Below, in pieces: positions 48,013 through 58,125 of a DNA stretch of 64,000 nt. The notes under the pieces were generated by a model. That model did no database searches. It was not told the origin of the DNA and saw only the letters and a program-made list of their open reading frames with translations. The stretch's first letter is position 1. Each line of letters starts with the position of its first letter. Location: positions 57,696 to 121,695 of the forward strand of contig CANJZE010000010.1 in assembly GCA_947479455.1 (NCBI GenBank). The letters run 5' to 3'. A program made the translations under genes and the position numbers. Source of the stretch: Bacteroidota bacterium (GTDB lineage: Bacteria; Bacteroidota; Bacteroidia; Chitinophagales; LD1).

Positions 48013-49041
48013 ATGAAAAAGCATCTCGGCAACATTATCAAGCTCGTTGTTTCGCTCGGAATAGGAGTGGCACTTGTGTATTGGTTTATCGGGCAAATGA
48101 GTGTTAGTGATAAGCAACACGTAGCCGATGACATAAAACGAGCAGACTACTTTTGGGTAATACTTCCACCTATTATTGGCTTAGTAAGTAATTATTTCCG
48201 AAGCGAAAGATGGAGATTGCTACTTCGTTCGCTTGGTTACAATCCCGGATTTTGGAACACGTTTTTAAGTGTAATGATTATGTATTTTCTCAATCTCTTT
48301 TTTCCGCGTTTAGGAGAGGTAAGCCGTTGCGGAGTGTTAGCGCGTTACGAAAAAATTCCTTTAGATAAAGCTATAGGCACGATGGTGCTAGAGCGATTGC
48401 TAGATGTAATTTGTTTGGGAGTGGTGGTACTCATACTAATTATTGGTGAGCACGATAAATTCTTTTTGCTCTACGAACAGATAGCTCAAAACTCAAAAAC
48501 AACTTTTGCTGAAATTATTCAGAAAAACCAAATTGATCCGATGCTGAAGTACGGAGTGCTGATAAGCTTATTCCTGGGACTGATAATTTTTATCGGGGCT
48601 CAAATTCGAGCAAAAGGATTTGAAAACATTGTAGCCGATTTGAAAGAGAAACTAAATGGTTTTATGAAAGGTATCATTTCAATCAAAGATGTGAAGAACC
48701 CTTTTCTATTGTTGTTTCATACTATAATGATCTGGACTTTGTATTGGTTAATGGGTTACGTGGGTTTTCAAATCTTTCCCGAAACTGCGGGTTTGAGTTT
48801 AATGGCAGCGGGTGTTTGTTTATTTTTTAGCGGAGTATCTTTTTCACTCACCCCAGGAGGGTTGGGGCTTTACCCCATCTTCATTCAAATTGTTTTAGGA
48901 CTTTATGGTGTAGTAGGAAGTGCTGCTATTTCTTTTGGGCTGGTGCAATGGACCGCACAAACTGCTTTGGTAATGGTAGCGGGTGTAATTTCTTTAATTC
49001 TTCTCGCAATAATGAACCGCGAACCCGCGTTAGAAGAATAA
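48013..49041 (+). CDS. Lysylphosphatidylglycerol synthase TM region / UPF0104 family protein
   Basis: Multi-TM; 'NLFFPRLGEVSRCGVLARYEKIPLDKAIGTMVLERLLDV'. Confidence 0.85.
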   Translation: MKKHLGNIIKLVVSLGIGVALVYWFIGQMSVSDKQHVADDIKRADYFWVILPPIIGLVSNYFRSERWRLLLRSLGYNPGFWNTFLSVMIMYFLNLFFPRLGEVSRCGVLARYEKIPLDKAIGTMVLERLLDVICLGVVVLILIIGEHDKFFLLYEQIAQNSKTTFAEIIQKNQIDPMLKYGVLISLFLGLIIFIGAQIRAKGFENIVADLKEKLNGFMKGIISIKDVKNPFLLLFHTIMIWTLYWLMGYVGFQIFPETAGLSLMAAGVCLFFSGVSFSLTPGGLGLYPIFIQIVLGLYGVVGSAAISFGLVQWTAQTALVMVAGVISLILLAIMNREPALEE

Positions 49042-49096
49042 CCCCGAACTGTAATTTGGGTTATAGACAAGCAATACAATTTTACTTTAGCGTGCT

Positions 49097-49582
49097 ATGA
49101 ACTCAGATTTTATTGAACAAAAAATACTTTCTGCTGATGCATTACAAAAGCGCATTACCTTTTGGCGGATGCTTGGCGATAAGATTGTTTTCACCAATGG
49201 TTGTTTCGATATTATTCATCAAGGTCATGTTCATCTTCTATCTAGCTGCAATGAATTGGGTGACCGTGTAATTGTGGGTTTAAATTCCGATGCTTCGGTG
49301 AAGAGATTGAAGGGAGAATTGCGACCAGTGAATGATGAACAATCAAGAGCTATTTTGCTTGCCGCTTTGCAATTTGTAGATGCGGTTGTTTTGTTTGAAG
49401 AAGATACGCCCGAGAATTTAATCCACTTTATTCACCCCGATGTGCTGGTGAAAGGTGGCGATTGGCAGAAAGACGAAATTGTAGGCAGCGATTTTGTAGA
49501 TGAATATGGTGGCGAAGTAAAAACCGTTCCTTACCTCAAAGGCTTCAGCACCACCGAAATTATAGCAAAGAGCAAAAAATAA
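49097..49582 (+). CDS. rfaE2: D-glycero-beta-D-manno-heptose 1-phosphate adenylyltransferase
   Basis: 'VFTNGCFDIIHQGHVHLLSSCNELGDRVIVGLNSDASVKRLKG', 'HPDVLVKGGDW'. Confidence 0.9.
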   Translation: MNSDFIEQKILSADALQKRITFWRMLGDKIVFTNGCFDIIHQGHVHLLSSCNELGDRVIVGLNSDASVKRLKGELRPVNDEQSRAILLAALQFVDAVVLFEEDTPENLIHFIHPDVLVKGGDWQKDEIVGSDFVDEYGGEVKTVPYLKGFSTTEIIAKSKK

Positions 49583-49795
49583 AATGCTGTTCTTGTTTGT
49601 TTTTGTGCAGCTTCTACCTCAGGATAAAAAATACCGCTAACAGCTGTATAAGGTAACCGAATTCAATGGTCGGCCATATCTTGACTTTCAAAACAATTCA
49701 TTGTCTACCAAGCTTGCTTACGACTTAAGACTCACACCATCATGCACTAATCATTTTAACTCGGTTGTCTTCTCCGTTACTCTGGTGTGATATTT

Positions 49796-51952
49796 CTACT
49801 CGCCTTCCATCATTTTATTGTAGGTCTTAATAAAAATTGCTCCCAGGTTTTTATGCGGAGGAATGTAATCGAGGAATCGTTCGAGCGCTTTTGGATTTTC
49901 TTTTACCCTTTCATTCAAATCAGTCCACAGGCTTTGCCATTCCACATCGCGACCAGTGCGAATATTATCTGCCACTAATTTTAACATCGGGTTATTTACA
50001 AACATGGTTCCTATTTGTTTCGAAGAAATAATACTTGCCTCAGGCGAACGTTCAATAATAGAAGAGATGCTGTGATAACCACCGCAAGAGCCTAGCAGGA
50101 ATATCTGCGTGTTATCTTTTATTTTTTCTATGGTTTTGTAGGCATAGTAACTATGCCCTCGGTGCACCATTACGTTGGCTTCGTAGTCATTGTCCGTAAA
50201 AATTTTTTCAATCATTTCCTGCCCTTCGTATTCATTCTTCGGTTTGTTGGCGTAGATGTTTACGTTTAATCCGGAATCGGATTTAAGGATGACATAAACA
50301 CCTGAATCAATAATTTTCCAGTTAGGGTCAACGAAAGTTTTGGTAAAAGAAGAGAACGAGAAATCTCCATCTTCATCATCATAGAAATAAATGAACCAAC
50401 GGTTCACACTGTCGGGAGCAAACAATTTTCGGTTTGCAATTTTATCAAAACTAGGCAGCGAAAACTGTTTGGCAACAGAAGCAAACCAGTTGGCGTTGGA
50501 AATTTTTCGGTCAACAAACAGATTAGAAAGCAAACCATAAATGGCAGTACCGCGATAGTTTTTTGCCGTGTTTAACCGTAGATATTCATATTTGATAGTG
50601 CCGCGCAGAATTTTTAAAATCAACGAATCGGTAATGCTGCCGAAGGCATCAGCCACTTCTACTGCCTGCGACAAGTCGTTGTATTTCTCTAAACCGGTTG
50701 CAAACTTCACCATCAACATTTGCTGATAAAGCGTTGCCATGCTTTGTAAAAACTCGCCTAACTTTCCAAAGCCAGCACACATTTTTATGAAGGTGCGGAA
50801 ACGGTTATCACCTACTTGATTCAAAAACTCAAAGCCCGAAACAGGTCCAAGTTTTACCATCAATCGTTTGAACAAACCGTTGAAAGAAGAAGTGAAAATT
50901 TCTTCTTCGCTGTAAACCATCAACGTATAAATTTCTTCCGGAGAAAAATCTTCAATGCTGGCGAACCGTGTTTTGTCTTTTTCGTTATGCAAATCATTCA
51001 ATACGCGCACAAATCTTAATGAATAAATTTCCAGCTCGGCTTCGAGCGAATGAACCGCTAAAGGTTTTCGCTTAGCTCTAATTTTGAGCATCATTCGTAA
51101 ATACTTTTCCGGATTGCTTCCAATGGCATCTGCTCTTTCGAGCGATAAATTACCACTTACAATTTCATCGAGCAGCGTAAATGCGTTCGACTTTCGGGTG
51201 TATTTGTTTTTTATCTCCAGAATTATTTGCACTACAGAGTCTTTGCTTCCTTTCAACGCATCGTTGATGTCGCTGCCTGGTATCAAATATTTTTTCACCA
51301 TCACTGGAGCAATCTTTGCAGCTTCTTCAAGCACATGTCGCGCGTAGGGCTCACTATGGTAGTTACCGAAATTGATAAAAACCAAATCGGGCCGATACTG
51401 TGCGGCAAGAATTAAAAAAGAATCGGCACAGCTTTCACTTTTATAAAGGGTGAGGGTATTAAACGACTGTGCAATGTTGTTGATGAGAAAATTGTAAAGT
51501 CGCTTTTGTTTGATAGCGTTCAGTTCGCCCAGCATAAATTTAAACACCGTGTTCCAATGTTTTACGTTCGTGCAGTTGACAGGATTTATTCTGCGCATTT
51601 GCAAATACAGTGCATCGCGAAATCCCTTTCGTTTATTCTCATCAAATTTTTTGTTTTCGATAACGCGTTGAATAGAATCAATCATGCGCAGGTAAACGCG
51701 ATTGGCAAAAGCTGTAAGCGCAGAATCTCCAAGATCAACACGTTGGTCAACCACGCCATCTAACAGATCAATGCGATCCTGATAGTCATCAATAAAATAA
51801 TCGGGTTTGCGAATGTTTGGTGAGGTGATCGTTGAATCAGTAGAACCAAAAACATTTTGAGTTAGCAAAATAGCTATAGCAAAAACATTAGGCTTAAGCA
51901 AAAACTTTTTGCTTGAAACGAAAAACAGAATATTTGCAATCGTCTGCTTCAT
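49796..51952 (-). CDS. Secreted protein: helical repeat domain + putative caspase-like (clan CD) C-terminal domain
   Basis: Hydrophobic N-terminus; 'NVMVHRGHSYYAYKTIEKIKDNTQIFLLGSCGGYHSIS' with His codon at 50153-50155 and Cys codon at 50084-50086 (23 residues apart); paralogous to the upstream gene. Confidence 0.6.
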   Translation of the reverse strand: MKQTIANILFFVSSKKFLLKPNVFAIAILLTQNVFGSTDSTITSPNIRKPDYFIDDYQDRIDLLDGVVDQRVDLGDSALTAFANRVYLRMIDSIQRVIENKKFDENKRKGFRDALYLQMRRINPVNCTNVKHWNTVFKFMLGELNAIKQKRLYNFLINNIAQSFNTLTLYKSESCADSFLILAAQYRPDLVFINFGNYHSEPYARHVLEEAAKIAPVMVKKYLIPGSDINDALKGSKDSVVQIILEIKNKYTRKSNAFTLLDEIVSGNLSLERADAIGSNPEKYLRMMLKIRAKRKPLAVHSLEAELEIYSLRFVRVLNDLHNEKDKTRFASIEDFSPEEIYTLMVYSEEEIFTSSFNGLFKRLMVKLGPVSGFEFLNQVGDNRFRTFIKMCAGFGKLGEFLQSMATLYQQMLMVKFATGLEKYNDLSQAVEVADAFGSITDSLILKILRGTIKYEYLRLNTAKNYRGTAIYGLLSNLFVDRKISNANWFASVAKQFSLPSFDKIANRKLFAPDSVNRWFIYFYDDEDGDFSFSSFTKTFVDPNWKIIDSGVYVILKSDSGLNVNIYANKPKNEYEGQEMIEKIFTDNDYEANVMVHRGHSYYAYKTIEKIKDNTQIFLLGSCGGYHSISSIIERSPEASIISSKQIGTMFVNNPMLKLVADNIRTGRDVEWQSLWTDLNERVKENPKALERFLDYIPPHKNLGAIFIKTYNKMMEGE

Positions 51953-54900
51953 TTACACCCCAAGGATTTTATAAAACGCTCTGATGAAAATAGATTCTAA
52001 ATTTTTGTTTGGCGGAACGTAATCACTGAAATACTGATTGCTGCCGAGCTTGTCTCGCATCTTATCCCAAAAATCGCTCCACACAATATCTTTACCATTG
52101 CGAATATTTTCATTCAATGCCAGCAGCATGGCATCGTTAACGGTTTTTGTGCCCACCTGTTTGGTCGAAATGATGTGGGCATCAGGCGCGTTTACTAACG
52201 CTATTGAAATTTTGTAAAACCCGCCACACGAGCCCACAAAAATAAGTTTAGCTGAGGCAGGAATTTTTTCGAGTGTAGCTTCTGTGTGAAAGCTGTGCCC
52301 GCGGTGAACTATCACTGTCGGCTGTAAATTTCTCTCCTTCAAATACTCGTTAATTGCACTAATTCCGTTTTCCTCAAACTCGGGTTTGTTTGCAAAAATC
52401 TGCACGTCCATTCCGCTTTGCGAATAAATGCGCACGTAACTATTGCGGTCCTCAATTTTCCAATTCGACTGACTTTTATAAGTGTTCATGAAGTTGATGA
52501 ACGAACTTCTGCCGTCATCATCGTTGTAAAAATACATTTGCTCAGTGCAAGAATTAGCCGCGAAAAGTACGGTAGAGGGCAATGACGTTACCGGAGAAAT
52601 CATGAACTGTTTTGCAACCATACGATACCATTTTGATTCGGTGCGCACGGTGCCCGAAATCATACTGCTAAGTACTCCATAAATAGAAATCCCTATTTGG
52701 TCGCTATCATTTTTTACCCGCTCATATTCCGATTTAATATTTTCCTGAAGTGTTGTTAGTAATTGCAAGTCGGTAATGTTGGTGAGAGCCTCCACTACCA
52801 ATACGATGCTTGATAAATCATCCTTCTCTTTTTCAAGATTTGAAACATACGACACAATCAGTTTCTGTTTGTTGACCCCACTTAGCTTTGCCAAAAAATC
52901 TTCGAGTGTTCCAAAATTCGAGCACAGGGAAAGAAAATCGCGAAACTGATTATGGCTGATAGACGCTAAAAAAGCAGCACCATCGCCATTAGCAAGTTTT
53001 TGCATAAACCGATTAAACAAGCCATTGAAAGTAGAGGTGAAAACTTCATCGCGACCATAAAGCATTAGAAAATAAAGTTCAGCTGAGCCAAGTCCTTCAG
53101 CCGAATAAAAAGGTTGTGAACCACCCGAAGCAATCTTATCGTTTATCTCTCTGATAAAGCGTAAACTGTAATCGCGCATCTCATGGTTAATGCTATACAT
53201 GCCTACATATTCAGGTCGCGAAATAATTTTAACCATTGCACTGAACAACTTCGTTGGGTCGTTGCTTATTTCCACGGCCTCTTGCGCGGTCATTGTTTTG
53301 TTCATGATGTTATCGAGCAATAGAAGGGGTTTGCTGCGATAACCAATGGTTGGGTTGATAGCCAGAATCTTTTTCACTACCGAATCAGTACTGTAACTAA
53401 GTATGTAATTGACCGGGTGATTGGGATTGTATAAATATCGTTTGAGCGATACAGGTGCATTGTTCGCGCACAACTCTAAAAGTGATTTACTAAAGCGTTT
53501 GTTCTTGTAGAAATCAATTTTTTTGAAAAGCTCATCGGGTTCTTTTTGCGCAGCATATCGCAACAATTCTTCAGCATAATCCTGATTGATGAACGAAGGA
53601 ATGCTCTGAATAGTTTGCAGAATGTTTTTCTTAAGCTTTAAGGAAGTTTTTGTTTTTTCATCGAGTTCAATTTTCATCGGCTCTACTAGAGGCTCCACTA
53701 TAGGAATAGGCACAACATCTTTTTTATCGAGGTCAGTATTAGTGGAGGATATAGAAGCCGTTTCGTTTATTTCATTTGCCTGTAATTTTTCAGGTTTTGT
53801 GATCGTGGGCTCCTCCAACATATCTTCTGCCACAGCTTTTGGCGGATGCGCTTTCGTAATCTCGTTCATTGAACGGTCTTCGGGTTCTGAGTTGGTCAGT
53901 GGGTTATCTTTTGCAAAGGATTTTAAAGGCGGAAAAAAATTTTCTTTCTCTTCAATGGTGGTAAGTGCCAGCAAATAATCTTTCTTCTCATCATCTACTA
54001 AACTCAGCAGCACATCCAGCATTTGATTCTTATCGCAAAAAATAACAAGGTCTTTCAACTTCGTTTTATCCATAGAGTTAATCATCACACTGCTAATGGA
54101 AATTCCGGTAGATTTTTTTCGCAACTCTTCGAGCAAGGCACGCAGTGTTTTTATTTGTGTTTCCTTATAGCCATAACTAATCAGCACAAACAATTCTTCG
54201 GGCGAATATTTTTTTATATCCTCATAATGGTAGTTTGGATTAGTGGCGTAAAGTGTAGTTTTTCGAATAGCATCCACACAATAAAAATCCATGTAGCGGT
54301 AAATGGAGAACGTAACGTTGGCTTCGTATTTCATGGAAACCTGCACCAACATTTTAAACATCACATCAGGACTGTTGCCTAGAGAATCTGCATGCTCCAC
54401 AGTCATGTTCCCTTTTACAATATCATCTAAAAGTAAATACGCGCGTGATTTCAATCCGAAGCGATTATAGATCTCATACGTTTTGCGCACATAAGCATCG
54501 CGACTGCGGTTTAGAATAATGTTTACAGAATTGGTAGTGGTGAAATATCGTTTGGCTGATTCTGGCGCTAGCTTGACGGCTTTCTCCAATAAGCGTGTGG
54601 CAAATCTGCGGTCATCAAATTCTTCGGCATAACGAAAAATATCATCGGGATGGTCGGCTAAATAATCGGTTAGAAAATCTTCGGCTATCGTATCGCTCGG
54701 AATTAAGCGTGCAGCCTTAATCGAAAAAGAAGAATAACGTTTTATATTTCTAAGTAACTCATCTTTTTGGTCCCATTCAATTAATTCAGGGTAATAACTA
54801 AGCACGGCCAAGTAGGTTCCCGACTTTAAATAGCCATCGGAGTAATAACGGTTTATGTTTTGCAAAAAAGTTTGCAAGCGTGTGAGATATAGGTTCCGTT

Positions 54901-55162
54901 TTTCCTTCGAAACCTTTTGTTCCAGAATGAAATTTGTAACACTGTCAACTAATGAGAATAAACGGCTGTCGGCACTTTTATAATCGCTGCCTATACGCGT
55001 CTTTTCAAAGTCAATACGCTGCATCACCGCGCGTTTCTCAATTTCAAAAATATCATTCGCTACAGAATCGGCAGCAGTGGCAGAAACAGCAAACACTCCT
55101 TTGGCTAAAAGAGTAAAAATGACTACGGTAAATATTCTTTTGAGGTGATTCACTATCTCCAA
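51953..55162 (-). CDS. Secreted protein: two helical repeat domains + putative caspase-like (clan CD) C-terminal domain
   Basis: Signal peptide; 'TVIVHRGHSFHTEATLEKIPASAKLIFVGSCGGFYKIS', His codon 52295-52297, Cys codon 52226-52228 (23 residues apart); stop abuts the ATG of the downstream paralogue. Confidence 0.6.
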   Translation of the reverse strand: MEIVNHLKRIFTVVIFTLLAKGVFAVSATAADSVANDIFEIEKRAVMQRIDFEKTRIGSDYKSADSRLFSLVDSVTNFILEQKVSKEKRNLYLTRLQTFLQNINRYYSDGYLKSGTYLAVLSYYPELIEWDQKDELLRNIKRYSSFSIKAARLIPSDTIAEDFLTDYLADHPDDIFRYAEEFDDRRFATRLLEKAVKLAPESAKRYFTTTNSVNIILNRSRDAYVRKTYEIYNRFGLKSRAYLLLDDIVKGNMTVEHADSLGNSPDVMFKMLVQVSMKYEANVTFSIYRYMDFYCVDAIRKTTLYATNPNYHYEDIKKYSPEELFVLISYGYKETQIKTLRALLEELRKKSTGISISSVMINSMDKTKLKDLVIFCDKNQMLDVLLSLVDDEKKDYLLALTTIEEKENFFPPLKSFAKDNPLTNSEPEDRSMNEITKAHPPKAVAEDMLEEPTITKPEKLQANEINETASISSTNTDLDKKDVVPIPIVEPLVEPMKIELDEKTKTSLKLKKNILQTIQSIPSFINQDYAEELLRYAAQKEPDELFKKIDFYKNKRFSKSLLELCANNAPVSLKRYLYNPNHPVNYILSYSTDSVVKKILAINPTIGYRSKPLLLLDNIMNKTMTAQEAVEISNDPTKLFSAMVKIISRPEYVGMYSINHEMRDYSLRFIREINDKIASGGSQPFYSAEGLGSAELYFLMLYGRDEVFTSTFNGLFNRFMQKLANGDGAAFLASISHNQFRDFLSLCSNFGTLEDFLAKLSGVNKQKLIVSYVSNLEKEKDDLSSIVLVVEALTNITDLQLLTTLQENIKSEYERVKNDSDQIGISIYGVLSSMISGTVRTESKWYRMVAKQFMISPVTSLPSTVLFAANSCTEQMYFYNDDDGRSSFINFMNTYKSQSNWKIEDRNSYVRIYSQSGMDVQIFANKPEFEENGISAINEYLKERNLQPTVIVHRGHSFHTEATLEKIPASAKLIFVGSCGGFYKISIALVNAPDAHIISTKQVGTKTVNDAMLLALNENIRNGKDIVWSDFWDKMRDKLGSNQYFSDYVPPNKNLESIFIRAFYKILGV

Positions 55163-55238
55163 AAATTACATAGCTTGTAACACGTAAGTTTATACGTTAT
55201 ATGTTTCAAAAAGTAATTCACTGCTTAAAGTATTTCAC

Positions 55239-55733
55239 ATGAAAAAAACGGCTGTCCTCTTTTTTGTTTTGGCAATGATATGCAATGGCTGCAATTCAAA
55301 AGCCAAACAGGCCAAACAATACCACGATACTGTTTTAGAATTAACACAAAACGTCATTGACAAATCGCTCGATTTTTCTGATGCCGTTCAATCTTACAAT
55401 AAGCAGCGCGCCACAAAATCATTGGAACAATACACCAATCTGGTAAACGAAACAATTTCAAAAATAGAAGCAGAAGGAAATTTTAAAGAGGATACTACGC
55501 TTCGTTCTTTTGCTTTTGAAATGTTAGGCTTTTACAAAGAAACGCTGAGCAATGATTTTGCACCTTTCTTAAAACAGGTAAAAGGAAATTTATTCAGTGA
55601 AGGCGAAATAACCACAGCCGATGCATTAGTCGCCAACATGACCATGACAGAGAATTCCTATTGGGAAAGATTCAACTGGGCAGAGAAAAAGTTTTTGAAA
55701 GAAAACGGAATTGAAAAGGCAGAAGACAAATAA
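55239..55733 (+). CDS. Hypothetical lipoprotein, helical
   Basis: Lipobox 'MKKTAVLFFVLAMICNGCNSK'; 164 aa, mostly predicted helical by composition. Confidence 0.65.
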   Translation: MKKTAVLFFVLAMICNGCNSKAKQAKQYHDTVLELTQNVIDKSLDFSDAVQSYNKQRATKSLEQYTNLVNETISKIEAEGNFKEDTTLRSFAFEMLGFYKETLSNDFAPFLKQVKGNLFSEGEITTADALVANMTMTENSYWERFNWAEKKFLKENGIEKAEDK

Positions 55734-55741
55734 AAGTTTGA

Positions 55742-56425
55742 CTACGCATCAAACTTATACCCTATTCCCTTAATGGTTTTAATACAATCATCACCAATCT
55801 TCTCACGCAGCTTGCGAATGTGCACGTCAATGGTTCTGTCGCCTACTATCGTTTCATTACCCCAAACACGACTCAGAATTTCTTCACGTTTAAAAACTCT
55901 TCCGGGTTTTGAAGCCAATAGATTCAGCAATTCAAACTCTTTGCGCGGCAATGAAATTTCTTTTTTGTCTTTCACCACCACATAGCGCTCACGGTCAATT
56001 TCAATATCACCCGCCACAATTTTTGCAACGCCTTCATTGGTTTCTAATCTGCGGAGCAGAGCGCGAATACGGCTGATAAAAACTCTTGGTTTAATCGGTT
56101 TGGTGATATAATCATCGGCACCTACTTCAAAGCCTGCTATCTGCGAATAGTCTTCATCGCGCGCGGTGAGAAACGTTATCAAAGTATTTTTAAAATCGGG
56201 AAGCGCGCGCAACTCGCGGCATGTTTCAATGCCATCCATTTTAGGCATCATCAAATCGAGAATAATCAAATGCGGGTTTACTTTTTTTGCCAACTGAATT
56301 CCCTCTAAACCATTCTGTGCAGTGTAAACCCAAAACCCCTCCTTCTCTAAATTATATTTCATAAAATCAAGCACATCAGTTTCATCATCTACCAGTAAAA
56401 TTTTTATGTCATTCTGCTCCATCAC
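55742..56425 (-). CDS. OmpR/PhoB family response regulator
   Basis: 'KILLVDDETDVLDFMKYNLEKEG', 'LIILDLMMPKMDGIETCR', C-terminal winged helix 'LPRKEFELLNLLASKPGRVFKREEILSRVWG...TIDVHIRKLREKIG'. Confidence 0.94.
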   Translation of the reverse strand: MMEQNDIKILLVDDETDVLDFMKYNLEKEGFWVYTAQNGLEGIQLAKKVNPHLIILDLMMPKMDGIETCRELRALPDFKNTLITFLTARDEDYSQIAGFEVGADDYITKPIKPRVFISRIRALLRRLETNEGVAKIVAGDIEIDRERYVVVKDKKEISLPRKEFELLNLLASKPGRVFKREEILSRVWGNETIVGDRTIDVHIRKLREKIGDDCIKTIKGIGYKFDA

Positions 56426-56741
56426 TTTTTATTTACGGCAAACATAGGTTTGCATTGTTAAGTGAAAGTTAAGCATTAGTTGCGTTACTTATAGCCGTTG
56501 TCACAAATCTTTCTATTAGTTACTGTTCCAAACATAAAACTGCCATTTTACTTGTAGACTTTAAACAGCCTTGGTAATTAACTGCATAGTGTGAATCATG
56601 TAACTCTTTGCAAAAGTTATGTAAGGTTTATCAATACCAGCCAATCACCTTTGCAGCGTAACTAAAGCAAACTGACACAGCATAAAAAAGAGTCGCTTCA
56701 AAAAGCTAAATAAGAATTGATAGAAGGGAAAAGAAATTAAA

Positions 56742-56816
56742 ATGACCAATTTAGAATTTACACTACGAATATTAACCGCACTACTAGCCGGATTGAAGAT
56801 AGGGTTTGAAAGATAA
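56742..56816 (+). pseudogene. mgtC N-terminal remnant
   Basis: Reads MTNLEFTLRILTALLAGLKIGFER*, nearly identical to MTNLEFTLRLLTALVAGLMIGFERQ of the intact gene at 58126; the Q codon (caa) is a stop (taa) here. Confidence 0.8.
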
Positions 56817-56857
56817 TGGCTATTGATTTTTTACAAATGATTTAGTATAAACATACA

Positions 56858-58117
56858 ATGAAAAATAGACGGAAAAGAAAAATAATTATAGTAGGTGGTG
56901 GATTAGCTGGTTTGTCAGCGGCTTATCAGTTATCTCAACACGAACGATTCGATATTCATCTAATTGAACAAAACAATCGCCTAGGTGGTAGGGTTGATAG
57001 TTGCGACCTAAATGGGCAGATGGTAGATGTAGGAGGATTTTTGGTGTATCCATGGTATAAAAATTATCATGAACTAATCAAAGAACTCCACCTTTCAGAA
57101 GAGCTGATAAAGGTTCCAATGGCAAGAGATTACTTTACCAGTCATCAAAAATCAAACGACAAATACGACCAAGGTTTGAAATTTTCCTTTAAGGATATGG
57201 TAGAAATTTTTGTGCGCCTTTTCCCAAATCAATTAGTTGATTCCGACCCAACAGAGCCGAAACTTCATGCCTATCATGACTTTACTGTGAAGGATTATTT
57301 GAAGAGTTTGAATCTGGATGCCGATAAAACAAACTACTACTTATGCGTTTTTGATAGCTATCTGCAAGGATATTGCTACGGACCAGTTTCGGAACACAAA
57401 ATGGCATTTATGGCAGCTACTCTTTTTCAAAACATTTTGCACGGAGATATGCATGCTGCCTCTTACCTGCGAAATGGCAGCAAAGTATTTATTGATGCCC
57501 TACAAAAGGAATTGGAAAACAGAGGTGTTCAAATTTACTTCAACTGCTCGCTCGAAAAAATTGACAACAAACAAATAGTAACCAACTTTGGAAAAATGGA
57601 AGCGGATGATTTTATTTTTTGCCACACGGTTGCGGAGGTGCGTTATTCAAAATTCATAACGGCTACAGTTTCTTACAGCGGAACGGCAATGGTAGAAGGT
57701 GATACCGAGTGGGGTTCTTGCTTTTATAAAGAAGATGAGCAATTGTTTCCCATTCTTTCTATTGTGAACCTTGAAAAACTTTACGGCAAAAAAGCGGCTC
57801 AACATCTTAACCTCAACATTAAAGTAAATGACACCAGGTCAACCAATATTAGTTCTCCCGATTTACTGCAAATAATTAATAATGAAATACAGGAGCACTT
57901 TAAGGATATAACAATTTTAGAAATAGTAAATCGAGTGGATTGGGATAAGGCTATGCCTATTGCTACAGAAGATTTTGTTGAGTACACAAGAAGCAAGCAA
58001 GGGCAGAACAATTTTTATTATGCCGGAGATTTTATGGGCTGTCCATCTATGGAAACTGCACTTATGAACGGAAAGAGAGCCGCAGATAAATTAGCACATG
58101 ATTTATTTGTAGAATAA
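56858..58117 (+). CDS. NAD(P)/FAD-dependent oxidoreductase (amine oxidase / phytoene-desaturase-like)
   Basis: 'KIIIVGGGLAGLSAAYQLSQHERFDIHLIEQNNRLGGRV' dinucleotide-binding motif; C-terminal 'FYYAGDFMGCPSMETALMNGKRAADKLA'. Confidence 0.88.
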   Translation: MKNRRKRKIIIVGGGLAGLSAAYQLSQHERFDIHLIEQNNRLGGRVDSCDLNGQMVDVGGFLVYPWYKNYHELIKELHLSEELIKVPMARDYFTSHQKSNDKYDQGLKFSFKDMVEIFVRLFPNQLVDSDPTEPKLHAYHDFTVKDYLKSLNLDADKTNYYLCVFDSYLQGYCYGPVSEHKMAFMAATLFQNILHGDMHAASYLRNGSKVFIDALQKELENRGVQIYFNCSLEKIDNKQIVTNFGKMEADDFIFCHTVAEVRYSKFITATVSYSGTAMVEGDTEWGSCFYKEDEQLFPILSIVNLEKLYGKKAAQHLNLNIKVNDTRSTNISSPDLLQIINNEIQEHFKDITILEIVNRVDWDKAMPIATEDFVEYTRSKQGQNNFYYAGDFMGCPSMETALMNGKRAADKLAHDLFVE

Positions 58118-58125
58118 AATTAGCC

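Noticed and set aside
53622-54382. ORFs of 118 and 119 aa antisense to the 1069-aa protein
   Set aside because: No recognisable features; the sense strand has coding continuity and paralogy support.
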